From: Moniliophthora roreri | Taxonomy: Eukaryota; Basidiomycota; Agaricomycetes; Agaricales; Marasmiaceae | Reading direction: 5' to 3' | Assembly (NCBI GenBank): GCA_001466705.2 | Contig: LATX02000200.1 | Location: 992,001-1,056,000 of the forward strand | DNA length: 64,000 nucleotides | Part shown: in pieces, positions 23,360 to 34,649 of the stretch | Position numbering within the stretch: the first letter of the stretch is position 1 | Layout: each line of letters begins with the position of its first letter | Translations under genes and position numbers: made by a program | Notes under the pieces: model-generated | Told to the model about the DNA's origin: nothing | The model's input: only the letters and a program-made list of their open reading frames with translations | Databases searched by the model: none

Positions 23360-26300
23360 ATGGACCTTGACAGGCAGCTCAAACGTCTCAAGGTCATTTT
23401 TGAAGATGAAAGCGCTTATCGCGAACTACTGAACCAAAGAGGGTCGCTCGCGCAATCTCTACTAGACCTCTTCCAGCTCGTACGTGATCCACTGTTGACT
23501 TTCATCCTCTCAACTGACTATCCTGACAGCTTGTCGATTTTCCTGGCACCTCTAATTGTCTCCGGGCTTCAATATGTAGCACTATGCTGCGCCTTTCCCG
23601 AAAGCAACTTCTTCATCCCAGGTGCCTGTCGATGCAGAATGTTAGTATGGTCGGGAAGCATCCGGTGGCCGGTGGGGGTTTTGGGGATATCTGGCAAGGA
23701 TCGCTTGGTGACTCGGGTCAAGTCGTATGTTTGAAGGTTATGAAAAGGTACATCATGAAGGATGTTCAGGGTCTATTGAAGGTTCGCCACCATTATCTTC
23801 CTGTGTTCGCGAAAATCAAACTTCCTCCAGGAGTATCTACAAGAAGCCATCGTCTGGCGACAATTGAAGCATCCGAACATCCTTCCATGTCTCGGCCTCT
23901 ACTATCTTGACCAGAGTCACGAACAGCTGTGCTTAGTCTCTCCCTGGATGGAGAACGGAAATCTAGTCGAATTTTTGAAAGTCCATCACCGAGGATCTAT
24001 AGACCACTGTTTGATTGTGAGTCTGAAAAGTTACAATTAACGCGAGCCTCTTCATCGCATGTTCCCACTAGATGCATGATATTGCGAACGGCCTTTCGTA
24101 CCTTCACGGGATGAAAATCGTTCACGGGGATCTAAAGGGCGTGAGTAAAATACACAGAAACCGTTATTATGATACTCACCTGAACGCAATTGAGCAGGTC
24201 AACATACTAATCACACCATCCCGCAGGGCATGTCTTGCCGACTTCGGCTTGTCTCGTGTCGCAGACTCTCAGGTTTTCAAAATCACGTCTTCAACTTCCC
24301 GTGTAGCGGGTTCCGCACGTTGGCAAGCACCTGAAGTGCATAGGGGCAAAAATACCTCTGCTGAGGGCGACATTTATGCATATGGCTGTGTCTGTTACGA
24401 GGCAACTTATTCATCTCGACTCAATTCCGATCTGATGTTAAATGCATTGCAGGCTCTTACTGGACTGCTACCTTTTCATCACCTCAACAATGATGCGGCA
24501 GTGGTATATCACGTATGGCAAGGGTCACGTCCACAAAGGGTCGGCGATATACATGATAGTATTTGGTCCCTCATGGAACTATGCTGGAGCAAAGACCCGC
24601 AGCTGCGACCGACGGCAGAAGATTTGTTACGCAAGCTCACTGACACTATGCCCTGTGGTTCTCCGCAGCCCGCTTCGGATTGGACAGAGATGTCTCTCGC
24701 GATTTGGAGTAACGTTGAACATCCACCGCTGCACGACGACGTAACCGACTTTCTGTCCTGCTTGGAGACTAAGCGTACGCCGTCTCCTGATGATTCCATC
24801 AGCTCTGCAGTCATCCTTGGAGAGCAAGAATCTATTGCAACTTTATTCGACTCAGAAAATTCTCGCCAGATGTATGTTCTGCTTATTAGTGCTTGCCTTA
24901 CTTCTAATGAAGTATCATAAATCTAGTGCCATTCGAGAGTTATGGGTCCATCAGGAGCAATATGTACAAGATCTGAACGTCATCGAGGATGTCTTCATTC
25001 GGCCTCTGCAAACTGCCGCACCACCCATCATATCTCCCTCAGAAAAATTATATCAGTTCATATCCGATGTTTTCGGGAATATACTTGAGCTGAGGGACTG
25101 CAGCAGACGACTATTAGAGGCCATGTTTGACAAGGTATACACTGTAGATGGGACTCAAGCAGTTGGGGACGTCTTCTTAGGCCTCGCATCCGAATCCCAA
25201 TCAGCGTATCGAGACTTTGTGGAACGTCTTCCTACAGCAGCGGAAATCCTCGCTGCCGAGTTGGAAACCAACTCCAGGCTCCAAATTTTTCTCAAGGTAA
25301 GACATGTGATTATTATATTGAAGACTCATGTTTCATTGACGGATAATGTATTTAGCACACCTCCAACCTTATCGTACACAAGGATCGACGTGACATTGAT
25401 ACCTCTCTGCAGCTCAGTTTACACGTCCTGCTGAGACGTCCATTCACATACGTGCAGGAGTACCCGAGTCTCCTTGAGGCTGTCTTTAAGGCTACGCCAG
25501 AAGACAGTCCAGGTGCATCTTTCCTAAGGGAAGCTGTAGAAGTAACGAAGGCGCTACAGGCATCTATACAGCTGGGAACGATACAGCTTGCAGAGAGGCC
25601 TTTGAAGCTGCAATGGCTCGATCTCATACCAGGAGGTCTCACAGAGACCATGTCAGGGGACGAGTTGAAACGGCAGTCGTGCGTTCCCTCAAGATTATAA
25701 ATGAATTTCTATTTTACATTTGCTCACCTTCTAGGCTCATTTTTGAGATCATTGACACCGAGATGATATTCGTCAAAGACTTAGGAGATTTTGAGAATGT
25801 AATTTTTTCGTATCATTGCTTCTGAGTGGTACTGACGATAGACGTTAGCTTTACATCCTACCTCTTTGTGAGATCAAGACAACCATTATTCCCATAATAC
25901 TCCCGGAAAGACACGAGAAGTTCATCATGGACGTCGCTCATAACCATGTGGAAATTCATAAGCATCACATATACCTCTTACACAAGCTCCGTCAAATACA
26001 GCAGAAGCAACACCCACAAATCCACAGTATAGCAGTGGCCATGTACGATGCTGCCCTGGACTTTCGAGATGCATACATAGAATACATGCCTAATTGTCCC
26101 GTCGCTCAGCAACGCGTCGACCACGAACTGGCGAGTAATCCACGATTCACAGAGTTTGTCAAGGCGAGCCTTTTTTTCCTTCTTAAACATCCATTTTGGT
26201 TGTCTTATTTTGACTTTAGAGTTGCTCCGATTCTCGCCGACTCAACGTGAAGACCTTGATTAGCCAACCGCTTACCCGCCTATTGCAATACGAAGTGCTG

Positions 26301-28455
26301 TTGAAGAAAATGCTCCAAGTAACACCGGTGGGGCACGAAGACAATACGACAATTCCCTTGGTTCTGGAGGTCATCAAATCAATTCGGGAGGACGCCCATC
26401 CGGCCTTTGTTTTAGCGCGGCAGAAAGCCAACTATCGTCATTATGCTAGTCTGATCTGTCGTACCGAACAACCTTTTTGCTCTATTGTGAGTTAAAGATA
26501 CGCTCCTGTCCTATCTGAACGCTGAACGCTGAATTAAACTGAACTAGGACGAGCTAGACCTTCTCGACGACAGTCGCTCCCTAATCCACTTTGGCAGGCT
26601 GCCGACAGTGGGCCAGAATGACCGCGTTTTTTTCGCCTTTTTATTCGACAACTACTGTTTGTACTCCACTCGTCCCCATGACTTGTGCAACTCGCTAATC
26701 TTGGACCTTAGTTCTGCTGACGGAAGAGAGCGAGAATACTGGTGGCGGTAGCATGGGGTATTGTGTCATCTATCAGGTTTGAAACCATCATACATTCTTG
26801 CACCTCTATTGACTGCTTCTCTAGCCGACGCCGCTCGATATGCTTGTCCTAGGAGATTTCGATATACCCCCAGTCGAAAATGGCGTCCTTTTATACCCTT
26901 TCAAACTTTATTGCAAAGGACAAATAGCAGGATCCTACACACTTCACACCGAGTCAGCGCAGGCGAGAGTAGAATGGAAACAGAAGCTCGATAAAGCTCT
27001 ATGCATATCACAAGCCAGAGATACCGCATTTGTTATCAAACCCTTGATCCCCGTAGTCGCGGGGCTCAAACCAAAGCTGGCGAGAAACATTAACTGCTCA
27101 GTTACCTTTGGTTCGTGCATCCATCCTCAAGTTTCTACGAGTCTAATGGAGAAACTTCTAAATAGCTTCTGACGATGGTCGACCTTTGATTGCAATTGGA
27201 TGCGACAACGGGGTCTGGATGGGCTTCGTGGATGATCCCAGATGTGGGTTTCCCTCTGTGAACAACTACCCTGTGAGGACTGATTTTGGAGGGAAACAGC
27301 TTTACGCCAAGTACTCCCTCTGAAGTTTGTTAAGCAATGCTTAGTGCTCGAATGCTTTGCGGTCTTTTTAGTGTTGGCCGATGGAGTAGGTGACTACGAT
27401 ATTTATCCAGAACCATTTACCTATGCTTCATGACTAGGTCCTGTTTGCGTACCACGTAGAATTGCTTGTTTCTGCAGTATCAAGTACTGCACGTACGACA
27501 CCGCCCTCCCAACGGCTTAGTGGCAACAAGGATGTGAACTTCTTCACTGTTGGCCAGTTTCACAGTCGCACACTCGTCGCTTACATGGCGCGGAAAGGGG
27601 TATGAGAATCGGCTTCCTTACTACTAAGCACTGAATCATCATCTCTGCAGCAGGAAGACATCTGGAGGATACTCGAGCCTGTGACTGAAAAGATCGGCAA
27701 AGCGTCCACAGGATTTAGCTCGAAGTTACTGCGCGGTGCAACCAAGTCCGAATGGTTCAAACCGTACGGGGTTAAATGTCAAGCTGGGATGTCTGCGCAA
27801 TCAGACTTCTTATTACCATCCGGAACATTCGGTCTCATGTTTCATGACAACAACATTGTTATTCTGTGTAACAATGGCTTTAAGATTGTCAGTCCCGACG
27901 AGTCAATTGAGATTGTGCACCCCGTCCCTCGAACTCGCACTAGTTTCACCACCATCGAAATCAACGCCAACGATATTTGGCCAAGGTCACTGCCCAACCG
28001 TTGTAACTCGTCCCGGTCGATGGGAGTTTTCAAATCTGCAGCGGATGAAATTTTGCTATGTTATAATGGTATGTTACCGTTCCTTGTCCTAGAGACCCAA
28101 GCTCTCAACTTGGATATAAACAATAGACTTCGGCCTCTATGTCGACAGATCTTATACGAATACGAGACCAACCGCTGCAGTAGTCGAATGGGAGAACGCG
28201 GCTGAGGGCGTGGCTATTCACAGGCCTTACATTCTACTTCTTAGCAAGCACACTATAGAAGTTCGTCAGCTCGAGACCGGGAAGCTGGTGCAGATAATAC
28301 GCTCACAAGGCATGCGCTGCATATGGAATGGACATGGAACGGAGCTAGGTCGAAGAATGGGAGCTCAAGATCCCGGAATTCATATGTTGGCAGAGAGCTC
28401 ACAAGGTTTTGAGGATGCGATACTGGGAATCTTTACGGTTTTACCGGTAGTGTAA
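23360..28455 (+). CDS. TKL-type protein kinase - tandem DH - PH - CNH fusion (kinase/RhoGEF)
   Basis: One continuous spliced frame is readable from MDLDRQLKRLKVIFEDESAY (23360) to a stop at 28455; exon 1 is 23360-23479 and exon 2 starts at 23530. Kinase: GGGFGDIWQG glycine loop, VCLKVMK, YLQEAIVWRQLKHPNILPCL, HGDLKGVNILI catalytic loop (Gly in place of Arg), DFGLSRV, GSARWQAPEV, DIYAYGCVCYEALTG. A following exon starts AIRELWVHQEQYVQDLNVIE, the first helix of a degenerate DH domain. A second, Rom2-like DH follows: EIIDTEMIFVKDLGDFEN, NPRFTEFVK, ISQPLTRLLQYEVLLKKML. Then a PH region (LDLLDDSRSLIHFGRL, ARVEWKQKLDKAL) and a CNH domain: DDGRPLIAIGCDNGVWMGF, FGLYVDRSY, YILLLSKHTIEVRQLETGKL. Rom2-type GEFs activate Rho1 in cell-wall signalling. 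The fusion is unusual. Confidence 0.8.
24402..24452 (+). other. Likely GC-AG intron, 51 nt, in frame
   Basis: Within the kinase domain the expected sequence GCVCYEALTG is interrupted by 17 extra codons with no stop. They begin GCAACT after TACGAG and end TTGCAG, so a GC-AG intron fits exactly (AG|GCAA donor). Because it is a multiple of three without a stop, retention would insert 17 residues in the kinase C-lobe. Confidence 0.65.
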
Positions 28456-28647
28456 GGACAAACTTGCTGCGTTGCCTGCTCCGTCACGGAAGGTTGTCCC
28501 CGAGAACTAGCTAACCCTTTGGTATATCGATGGTGACGATTCAATTTTCACGTACATTACTCGCATGTCAGTTATCTCTAGTGCTTAGTTTAACATACAG
28601 TAATGAAGATCGATTGTTGCAGCCAGACAGTGCGATACCCCCGGCGC

Positions 28648-29186
28648 TCAGATGATGTTGACCGACACACTATCATATTGCAAGGTTGCCCCCAGGGATG
28701 CCTACAAATATGTCAGAAGAGCGTTTCCACGTGCAGCGGAAGGATAAACTCACGCCGACCAAGTTGAAATGCGCAAGAATGATTTGCGCCGTACCCTTCG
28801 CAATATCTCCCGGAATCTGAACGGTGAAGTTCTGATGCGGTACTCCGGGCGGCAAAGAATATTGAGGGTTGTAAGGACCATTATACAGGATTATAGCGGG
28901 ACCAAACCATTCCTCGGGGTCATGACAAGGCATGGTAGAGCAGCTTCGGATTCCGAGGACAATAGCGACTTCGACGGCGCTGGACGCAAAGCTCTATAGA
29001 AAGAGAAGATCAGTGAATAGAGCCGATTTATAGTTTGAAGAGACGAACAGGTCGATCGACTTCAACATTGATAGTGGAACCAGCTTGTACGTTGGAGCCC
29101 ATGGTAGGTACGGCGATGTTGGCCCTTTGCGCAACTGTGGTCGTTGCGGCAAGGATGAAAGAAAGAACAGCGGTAAAACACTTCAT
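28648..29186 (-). CDS. Small secreted protein, basidiomycete type
   Basis: The start at 29186 gives MKCFTAVLSFILAATTTVAQ, a clear signal peptide. The mature protein begins RANIAVPTMGSNVQAGSTIN. Exon 2 reads SFASSAVEVAIVLGIRSCST, then FGPAIILYNGPYNPQYSLPP and QNFTVQIPGDIAKGTAQIIL, and exon 3 gives ASLGATLQYDSVSVNII and a stop at 28650-28648. This is about 130 residues with beta-strand character, an N-glycosylation site (NFT) and few cysteines. It resembles small secreted proteins common in mushroom genomes, but I know no function. It lies in opposite orientation between the kinase-RhoGEF gene and its orphan CNH relative. Confidence 0.7.
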
Positions 29187-30173
29187 GGTAGAAGGGAAGC
29201 AAAAGCTGGGCGGAGCGAAGAAGGGAAGAGATGAGTATGAAAGGTGGATTAGTGGAATAGGTGGCCCTTGAACACGTCTCTTATAGCATGGACTCGGTAC
29301 ACAGGAGGGACATGAAGCACGAAGAACGATGCGACAACGCAGGAAGTATGCACTCGGTCTTGACGAATGAGTGAGTGGACGGAGTAGAGGGGCCGACATA
29401 AACGGGTGAGTTCAAAACTTATACCGTGCCAAACCGCTTGCGTTGAGCCCTCGGGGAGGAGCCAGTCGGCGTTTGTGCCGCCTTGCGAGGTGATCTACCG
29501 CATGCAGCTACAAAAGTCTTCAATGGATTTTGTAAGGTATAGCCCAGGACGGTGCCCTCGTTTGAAACCAGCGAATTGCCTACAGTTGATTTTATAAGTC
29601 AAGGAAGCATTACGCATCGGACCGGTTCGGGTGCCAGACAGTTTCATTTCCCTTTCCCTTCAGCTGGGAGACCTGCGCCATTCATCACCACTTTCCCCCT
29701 GGTTGCACTTCAACTCTTTCTCTGTTTCTTTCCGAGCCACTTCACTGCTCAGTAATGTCTTCAACCTTTTCCGGGAGACATTATCGGAATGCATGAATAG
29801 AATGGACGGGAGGAGGGAGTGGTCATGGTCTGGTCACGGTGGTCCGAAATGAGAGAGCCGCGCACAGACCATGCGCGCTCAATGTCAATATCCTTCGTCC
29901 AGTCATTATCGATTATCTTTGACTCGGCTAATGATACTGTGATGTATATAGCCTTCAATTCAGCCTCGCCCATATCCCCAATAGTCCCTGAAACGCCCGC
30001 TCAAGAAGTACTTAATCGCCATGCAGGGGATTGCTGGATGTCCATAAATATGGTGGAGTAGTAGAGCTTCAGTACTACAGCTTGACACCCGACATGCAGA
30101 GAAACGAAGAGGTGCGCCGAGCTGATATAAGACCTTCATCGTGTATTGTGATTGATTTCGACATCCATTGCAG
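29187..30173. other. 0.98-kb gap, no gene seen
   Basis: This interval separates the secreted-protein start from the orphan CNH exons. I looked for missing DH or PH exons of the CNH copy here and found none. Several short frames occur on both strands with no motif. Confidence 0.4.
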
Positions 30174-31632
30174 GTTTTTAGGGCCGTATGCTTGAACTCT
30201 GACACATTCTTCACCTCGTCGAATGACTCTATCAATCAAACTGGGACTGTAACGTGTTCTGCTCCTCTTAGTATGTCCTCGAAGCTTTGGCACGAAAGCT
30301 TATTGACGCCAAACTTCAGAGAGCATCGATGGACGCACTGTTCTGGCAATCGGATGTAGTAAAGGTGTATGGGTCGGCTTCCAGGACGATCCAAAGTGTA
30401 TGTTCTTCTCAGAGACGTGATAAACCTGGCTAAACACGTATACAGCGATACGTCAAGTTATTCCCTTGAAAAAAGTCACCGAATGTGCAACGTTGGGTAA
30501 ACTTGGCTTGTTCTTGGTATTGGCCGACAAGGTACGCGATTCATTTTGGATCTATCATGCTCAGTGATGATGCTAAACATTCATCCATACAGGCCTTGTA
30601 TGCTTATGAGATCGATACATTGCTACCGAAATCCCCAGAAGATCAACCAAAGATTTTAGAAAGCCCCAAAAAGATCAGCGACGACGAACGTGTTCATTTG
30701 TTCCGAACTGGCGAGCTTGGTGGGCGTACACTGGTTATCACTGTAAAGAACTCACAGGTATGACAGGTACTTCCCTTCAATTTTCTCATCTCAGGCTATC
30801 CCAAAGCTATCCTCCGTTCTATGTGCGCTAGAACCTGAATTGCAACAAGCCGAAGTACCTAACGAACTCCAAATGCCAATAACGTTTAAGAAATATCGGG
30901 TCAGAGCGGTTTGTAATACGTCTGTGCTTGCTCGCTGACGCGGGGAATAGGAATGCTACATAGCCTCCCCAACCCACGACATCGTTTTCCTCAAGACGAA
31001 GTTGGTCGGTTTAGCCGAGGAAAGATTCGGAATGTTGGACCTGAGCGAGTTCGTCAACATCTTATGCGATTCCCTACAGCTTGTTAATCCGCCTTCGTAG
31101 CCTCAGTCTCGTCACGACACCTCCACAAACTGAAGATAAAGATCAAGGCTTCCTCAAGCGACTCTTTAAATCTACTACTTCTCTCAAACCGTTGGGGATC
31201 TTTGCGGTTGACTTAGAGATGGGTGATAAGTTTCTACTCTGTTATGACGGTGGGCTGTTAACTTATCCCTGTAATTCTCAACCACTCATTTAGCGGTTAG
31301 GATGCGGTCTGTATACCGACAAGAACGGCAATCCTGATCCAGATACAAAAATCAAGTGGGAAGCGATTGCAGAACGCGTCGCTCTACACTCCCCATACGT
31401 CCTTCTGTTCAACAGTGACTTCATCGAGGCTCGAGAGATACAAAGTGGTAAGTTGGTGCAGAAGATAGAGGAGAACGGTATACGATGTTTATGGGATGGT
31501 CGTGAGGCCGATGGTTCACAACCGCAGCAAGCACGGGTACATGCGGTGGATGTAAAGGATGGGAATCGGACCAGACACGAAATCATCGAAATTGTGCCAG
31601 TGACGGATTCAGAATCTGCGAAGCTTGTTTGA
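30174..31632 (+). pseudogene. Orphan CNH domain, 5'-truncated copy of the RhoGEF gene
   Basis: The first readable exon follows a TTGCAG acceptor and begins VFRAVCLNSDTFFTSSNDS. It continues SIDGRTVLAIGCSKGVWVGF, IRQVIPLKKVTECATLGKLG, LFLVLADKALYAYEIDTLLP, GELGGRTLVITVKNS, FAVDLEMGDKFLLCYD, CGLYTDKNGN and SPYVLLFNSDFIEAREIQSG to a stop at 31630-31632. Blocks match the CNH of the upstream fusion gene (GVWMGF/GVWVGF; LRQVLPLK/IRQVIPLK; FLVLADG/FLVLADK; LETGKLVQII/IQSGKLVQKI). Seven or more GT-AG introns keep the frame open. No DH, PH, kinase or start codon is found: the frame is closed by TGA at 30153-30155. It is either a pseudogene remnant or a stand-alone CNH gene with an unrecognised first exon. 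Confidence 0.7.
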
Positions 31633-32373
31633 TTTATGGAACATTGATTGTACTTTTTCACATATAGTACTACGCTTAAAAAGGATGAGTGTACCTTATT
31701 ATTTCACGAGTAGAGATACAATTGACTACAAGCACGAGAGGGGTCAAGGAGGCTCCGGCATTTCAGTGTGAACTTCAACGGAACCTGAATTCTATTCTAG
31801 GAGATTTCGCGCTGTATATCATCATAATGCGATATTGATGCTGATGTAGAAAACAAGAAAACATTCACATTGTCGTCATGCTGGAGTATGGATGGTTTCG
31901 AGGCGATCTAATGTGAAGACGTGCAAGGGGCGACGAGGACGACGAGGACAATTAGAGCGAACGACGCAGAGCAGGTTGATCGAGCCCAGATCAAGTCCTC
32001 AGACGATGAGCAGCAACTAAAGGTAGATCAGTTTCCCAGAAACTCCAGAGTTATTGTCAAGAAGCCAGCAAGAAGCGAGTCAGTAATACAACGACACCAA
32101 GTAAAGAGGTCATCGTATGGAATACAAGGACAAAAGCCGCCCAGCCGATGCAAAGTTGTGCGAGCATGTACAAATATTTGTACACTGGTTATTGTTCAAC
32201 GTTCAACCACCATCATCGCAAAAAGTTTTTTGTTCGCCCAAAACATATAATGGACTGACATTTTAACAGCCAAGGAGCCAGTTTCGAGCCAGTCTCAGCG
32301 ACCTTTGTGACGAAAATCAGCGTTTTATCCGTTTATCCTATCCCTTTATACATCGTAATACTAATTTACAGTC
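31633..32373. other. 0.74-kb gap, no gene seen
   Basis: A 109-codon frame at 31921-32250 has no motif. This is probably the 3' flank of the CNH locus and the promoter of the next gene. Confidence 0.45.
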
Positions 32374-33744
32374 ATGCCTCACCCGGTCGCACCAGTTCAC
32401 GTACTTCTCCCCCTCCCTATCACTCCCACCGACGACGACGTTCACGTTCACGACCTAAAACCAAGGCGCAGGCGCTCTTCTACATTTACTGCCATTACGA
32501 ATTGGGCTCTGGCAGTTCAACCAGGTTCACCAGCTCCCATAACTCCTCAGAGTCGTAGACCGTCCATTTCAGGTCGCATTTCGCACAGTCGAGCTCGTTC
32601 TAGCTCGAATTCATTGGGACATCTCATATCAACACCCTCAACCGCACACAGGACTCCTTCTACTGCAAAGGATTTCCCATCCGAGGTCGACCTGACGAAT
32701 TGGGGTTACACCTCTGTCTTCGTGCATCTACCTCATACACCAGAGACCCCTGCACCGTTCCGTATTCCGCGAGTGCCAGAAGAACCCGTTCCAAAGATTG
32801 ACAAGGGTCTCAGGAGGTTTAAAAGCATGGGCATGCTAAAACCTCTTCGTTCACGCACTCGTGCCAAGTCTATCGTCGAGAACGGTGAAGCTTCCACTTC
32901 CACTTCCACTCGCCCTCGTCCTCGATCTCGATCTCGCTCGGGATCCGTCTCTCCTACCAAACCATCTGCGAAACGACCTGGTCATGCTAAATCTAAATCT
33001 TTCTCTGCCATCAAATCCAAACCCAAAAGCCACCCTCCACTTCCGCCCGCACTCCAGAATGAGCTTCTGCTCATGCAGTTTGCTGGTGGTGGCTCTCTCG
33101 AGTCTAATGCACAGAAGCTCATGCAGCAACGTGCAAAGGGTAACAGCGGGAATGCTGTCGATACTGTATACAAGGACGAGAACGGTATCATGTGGCTCGA
33201 TGAAGATGAGCGTGCCGAGTACGAGGCACTCTTACCACCTCCGTCTTCAGCACCTCCTTCTCCCTGGGTCGAATTCACTGGTGTTAAGTCAGATTCACCT
33301 TCCATTGGCGACTCGGAAGATCCCATCCGGAGAGGCTCTGTGACGAGCATGACACCCACTGAACGAGAGCTGGAAGGTGCATGTGTTGTACGTCCAGCCT
33401 CACCTTCGGCCTATCTCGGAACCACTCTACCTGCTATCAGGCCAACACAGACCTTGGACAGGAGCGAGCGGAGGCGTCGTCGTCGACCGGCACCTCTTAA
33501 ACTTCATTCGGATAACACTGTGCCTACCCTATCATCACAGGGCTTTGAAGATTCGTTCGAGCCTACTTCTGCTGAAGCCGCCGCATTGGCCGCTGGTATG
33601 CACAGTCATGCACGTTCGAGAAACACGGCGTCTCGGAGGGCGCAGGTTGGGAGCGCTCCTGCTGATGTTACTGAGTTTGACGGGAAGAAGACGCAGAAAA
33701 AGAGTCTGGCGAGGAGGGCAAGGGCTCTCTTCGGTATGAACTAA
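32374..33744 (+). CDS. Ser/Arg-rich, mostly disordered protein, function unknown
   Basis: A single-exon frame of 456 codons starting MPHPVAPVHVLLPLPITPTD. It is rich in Ser, Pro and Arg (for example TRPRPRSRSRSGSVSPTKPS) with many possible phosphosites, and has islands of order: DLTNWGYTSVFVHLPHTPET, PPALQNELLLMQFAGGGSLE and DENGIMWLDEDERAEYEALL. The C-terminus is very basic (KKTQKKSLARRARALFGMN). The ordered islands in a disordered frame suggest a real protein. I recognise the style of basidiomycete conserved hypotheticals but no named family. A localisation in nucleus or at membranes cannot be told. Confidence 0.7.
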   Translation: MPHPVAPVHVLLPLPITPTDDDVHVHDLKPRRRRSSTFTAITNWALAVQPGSPAPITPQSRRPSISGRISHSRARSSSNSLGHLISTPSTAHRTPSTAKDFPSEVDLTNWGYTSVFVHLPHTPETPAPFRIPRVPEEPVPKIDKGLRRFKSMGMLKPLRSRTRAKSIVENGEASTSTSTRPRPRSRSRSGSVSPTKPSAKRPGHAKSKSFSAIKSKPKSHPPLPPALQNELLLMQFAGGGSLESNAQKLMQQRAKGNSGNAVDTVYKDENGIMWLDEDERAEYEALLPPPSSAPPSPWVEFTGVKSDSPSIGDSEDPIRRGSVTSMTPTERELEGACVVRPASPSAYLGTTLPAIRPTQTLDRSERRRRRRPAPLKLHSDNTVPTLSSQGFEDSFEPTSAEAAALAAGMHSHARSRNTASRRAQVGSAPADVTEFDGKKTQKKSLARRARALFGMN

Positions 33745-34649
33745 TGGTGACCTTGACGGTCTTGACACTCGCTTTGGACACACGTATACCCAACTTTTCA
33801 CTGTCTTTTCTCAGTTCATGTTTTCATGCCCATGATTCACTTCCCTTGAACTTCTAGGTATTCTATAGCAGTTTATTATGTACATCTTCCATGCTTTTTG
33901 TCCTCGCCTTCACCACACTTGTATCAGACCACTGTATCCCTTCTGTTCTATCATCAACGCACACACAAGTGTACCCACTTGCAACGTTATTTTCATAGCT
34001 CTGTATTCTTATTTTATGTATTTTAGATTTGCTTTATCGAATGGTCTCGTCGTGGTGCAGTACCTTCTATGAAGCTGGACTAAGCGTTATGCATGCGATT
34101 TGTTTATTTTTGATGATCTCTTGCTTGACTCTCCCTTCACTTTGATGGCACGTACCCGCAGCACTATTCATGCAGGTCGTATGATCATGCAAAATCGAAG
34201 AAAATACCAGGGCAGAAATGAACTCGGGTGAGAATTCTTCAAGCATTCCGAACTGGTATCGGAAATTCATGATTCTCTGCCCAGCGCCATCCACAAGCCC
34301 GCTCAATACCCTCTTTCCGGCTCCTTCGAGTCCCGAGTCTTCCCGCATGGACTAGAGTTACACCGAGGTCATGAGATGGGCAGATTCGGAATGCACTCCC
34401 CATATTCTGATTGAAGATGCCAGTTGAACCGTATGGGTGCCTAGAGTCCAAAAATATCGGCGCACGAAAATATCCTAGGATATCAACGCAGCTTCCTTCT
34501 TCGCTCAACGGACGAGATCGGTTGGACTCATGCAGGAAATTCTAGTATAAAAGGTCTTCAGAAAATGTCCTTCAGCATCACAACTCGAACTCGACTGCAT
34601 TTTTCTTATTCTCTTCCAACTCTTCTACACATCAATAACCTAGATCATC
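33745..34649. promoter_or_regulatory. FDH1: Intergenic with formate dehydrogenase promoter; TATA box at 34546-34553
   Basis: TATAAAAG at 34546-34553 sits about 100 bp upstream of the FDH start codon, followed by a CT-rich leader, a layout seen in strongly expressed fungal genes. The left part (33745-34080) is T-rich and is probably the 3' untranslated region of the preceding gene. No other gene was found. Confidence 0.6.
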
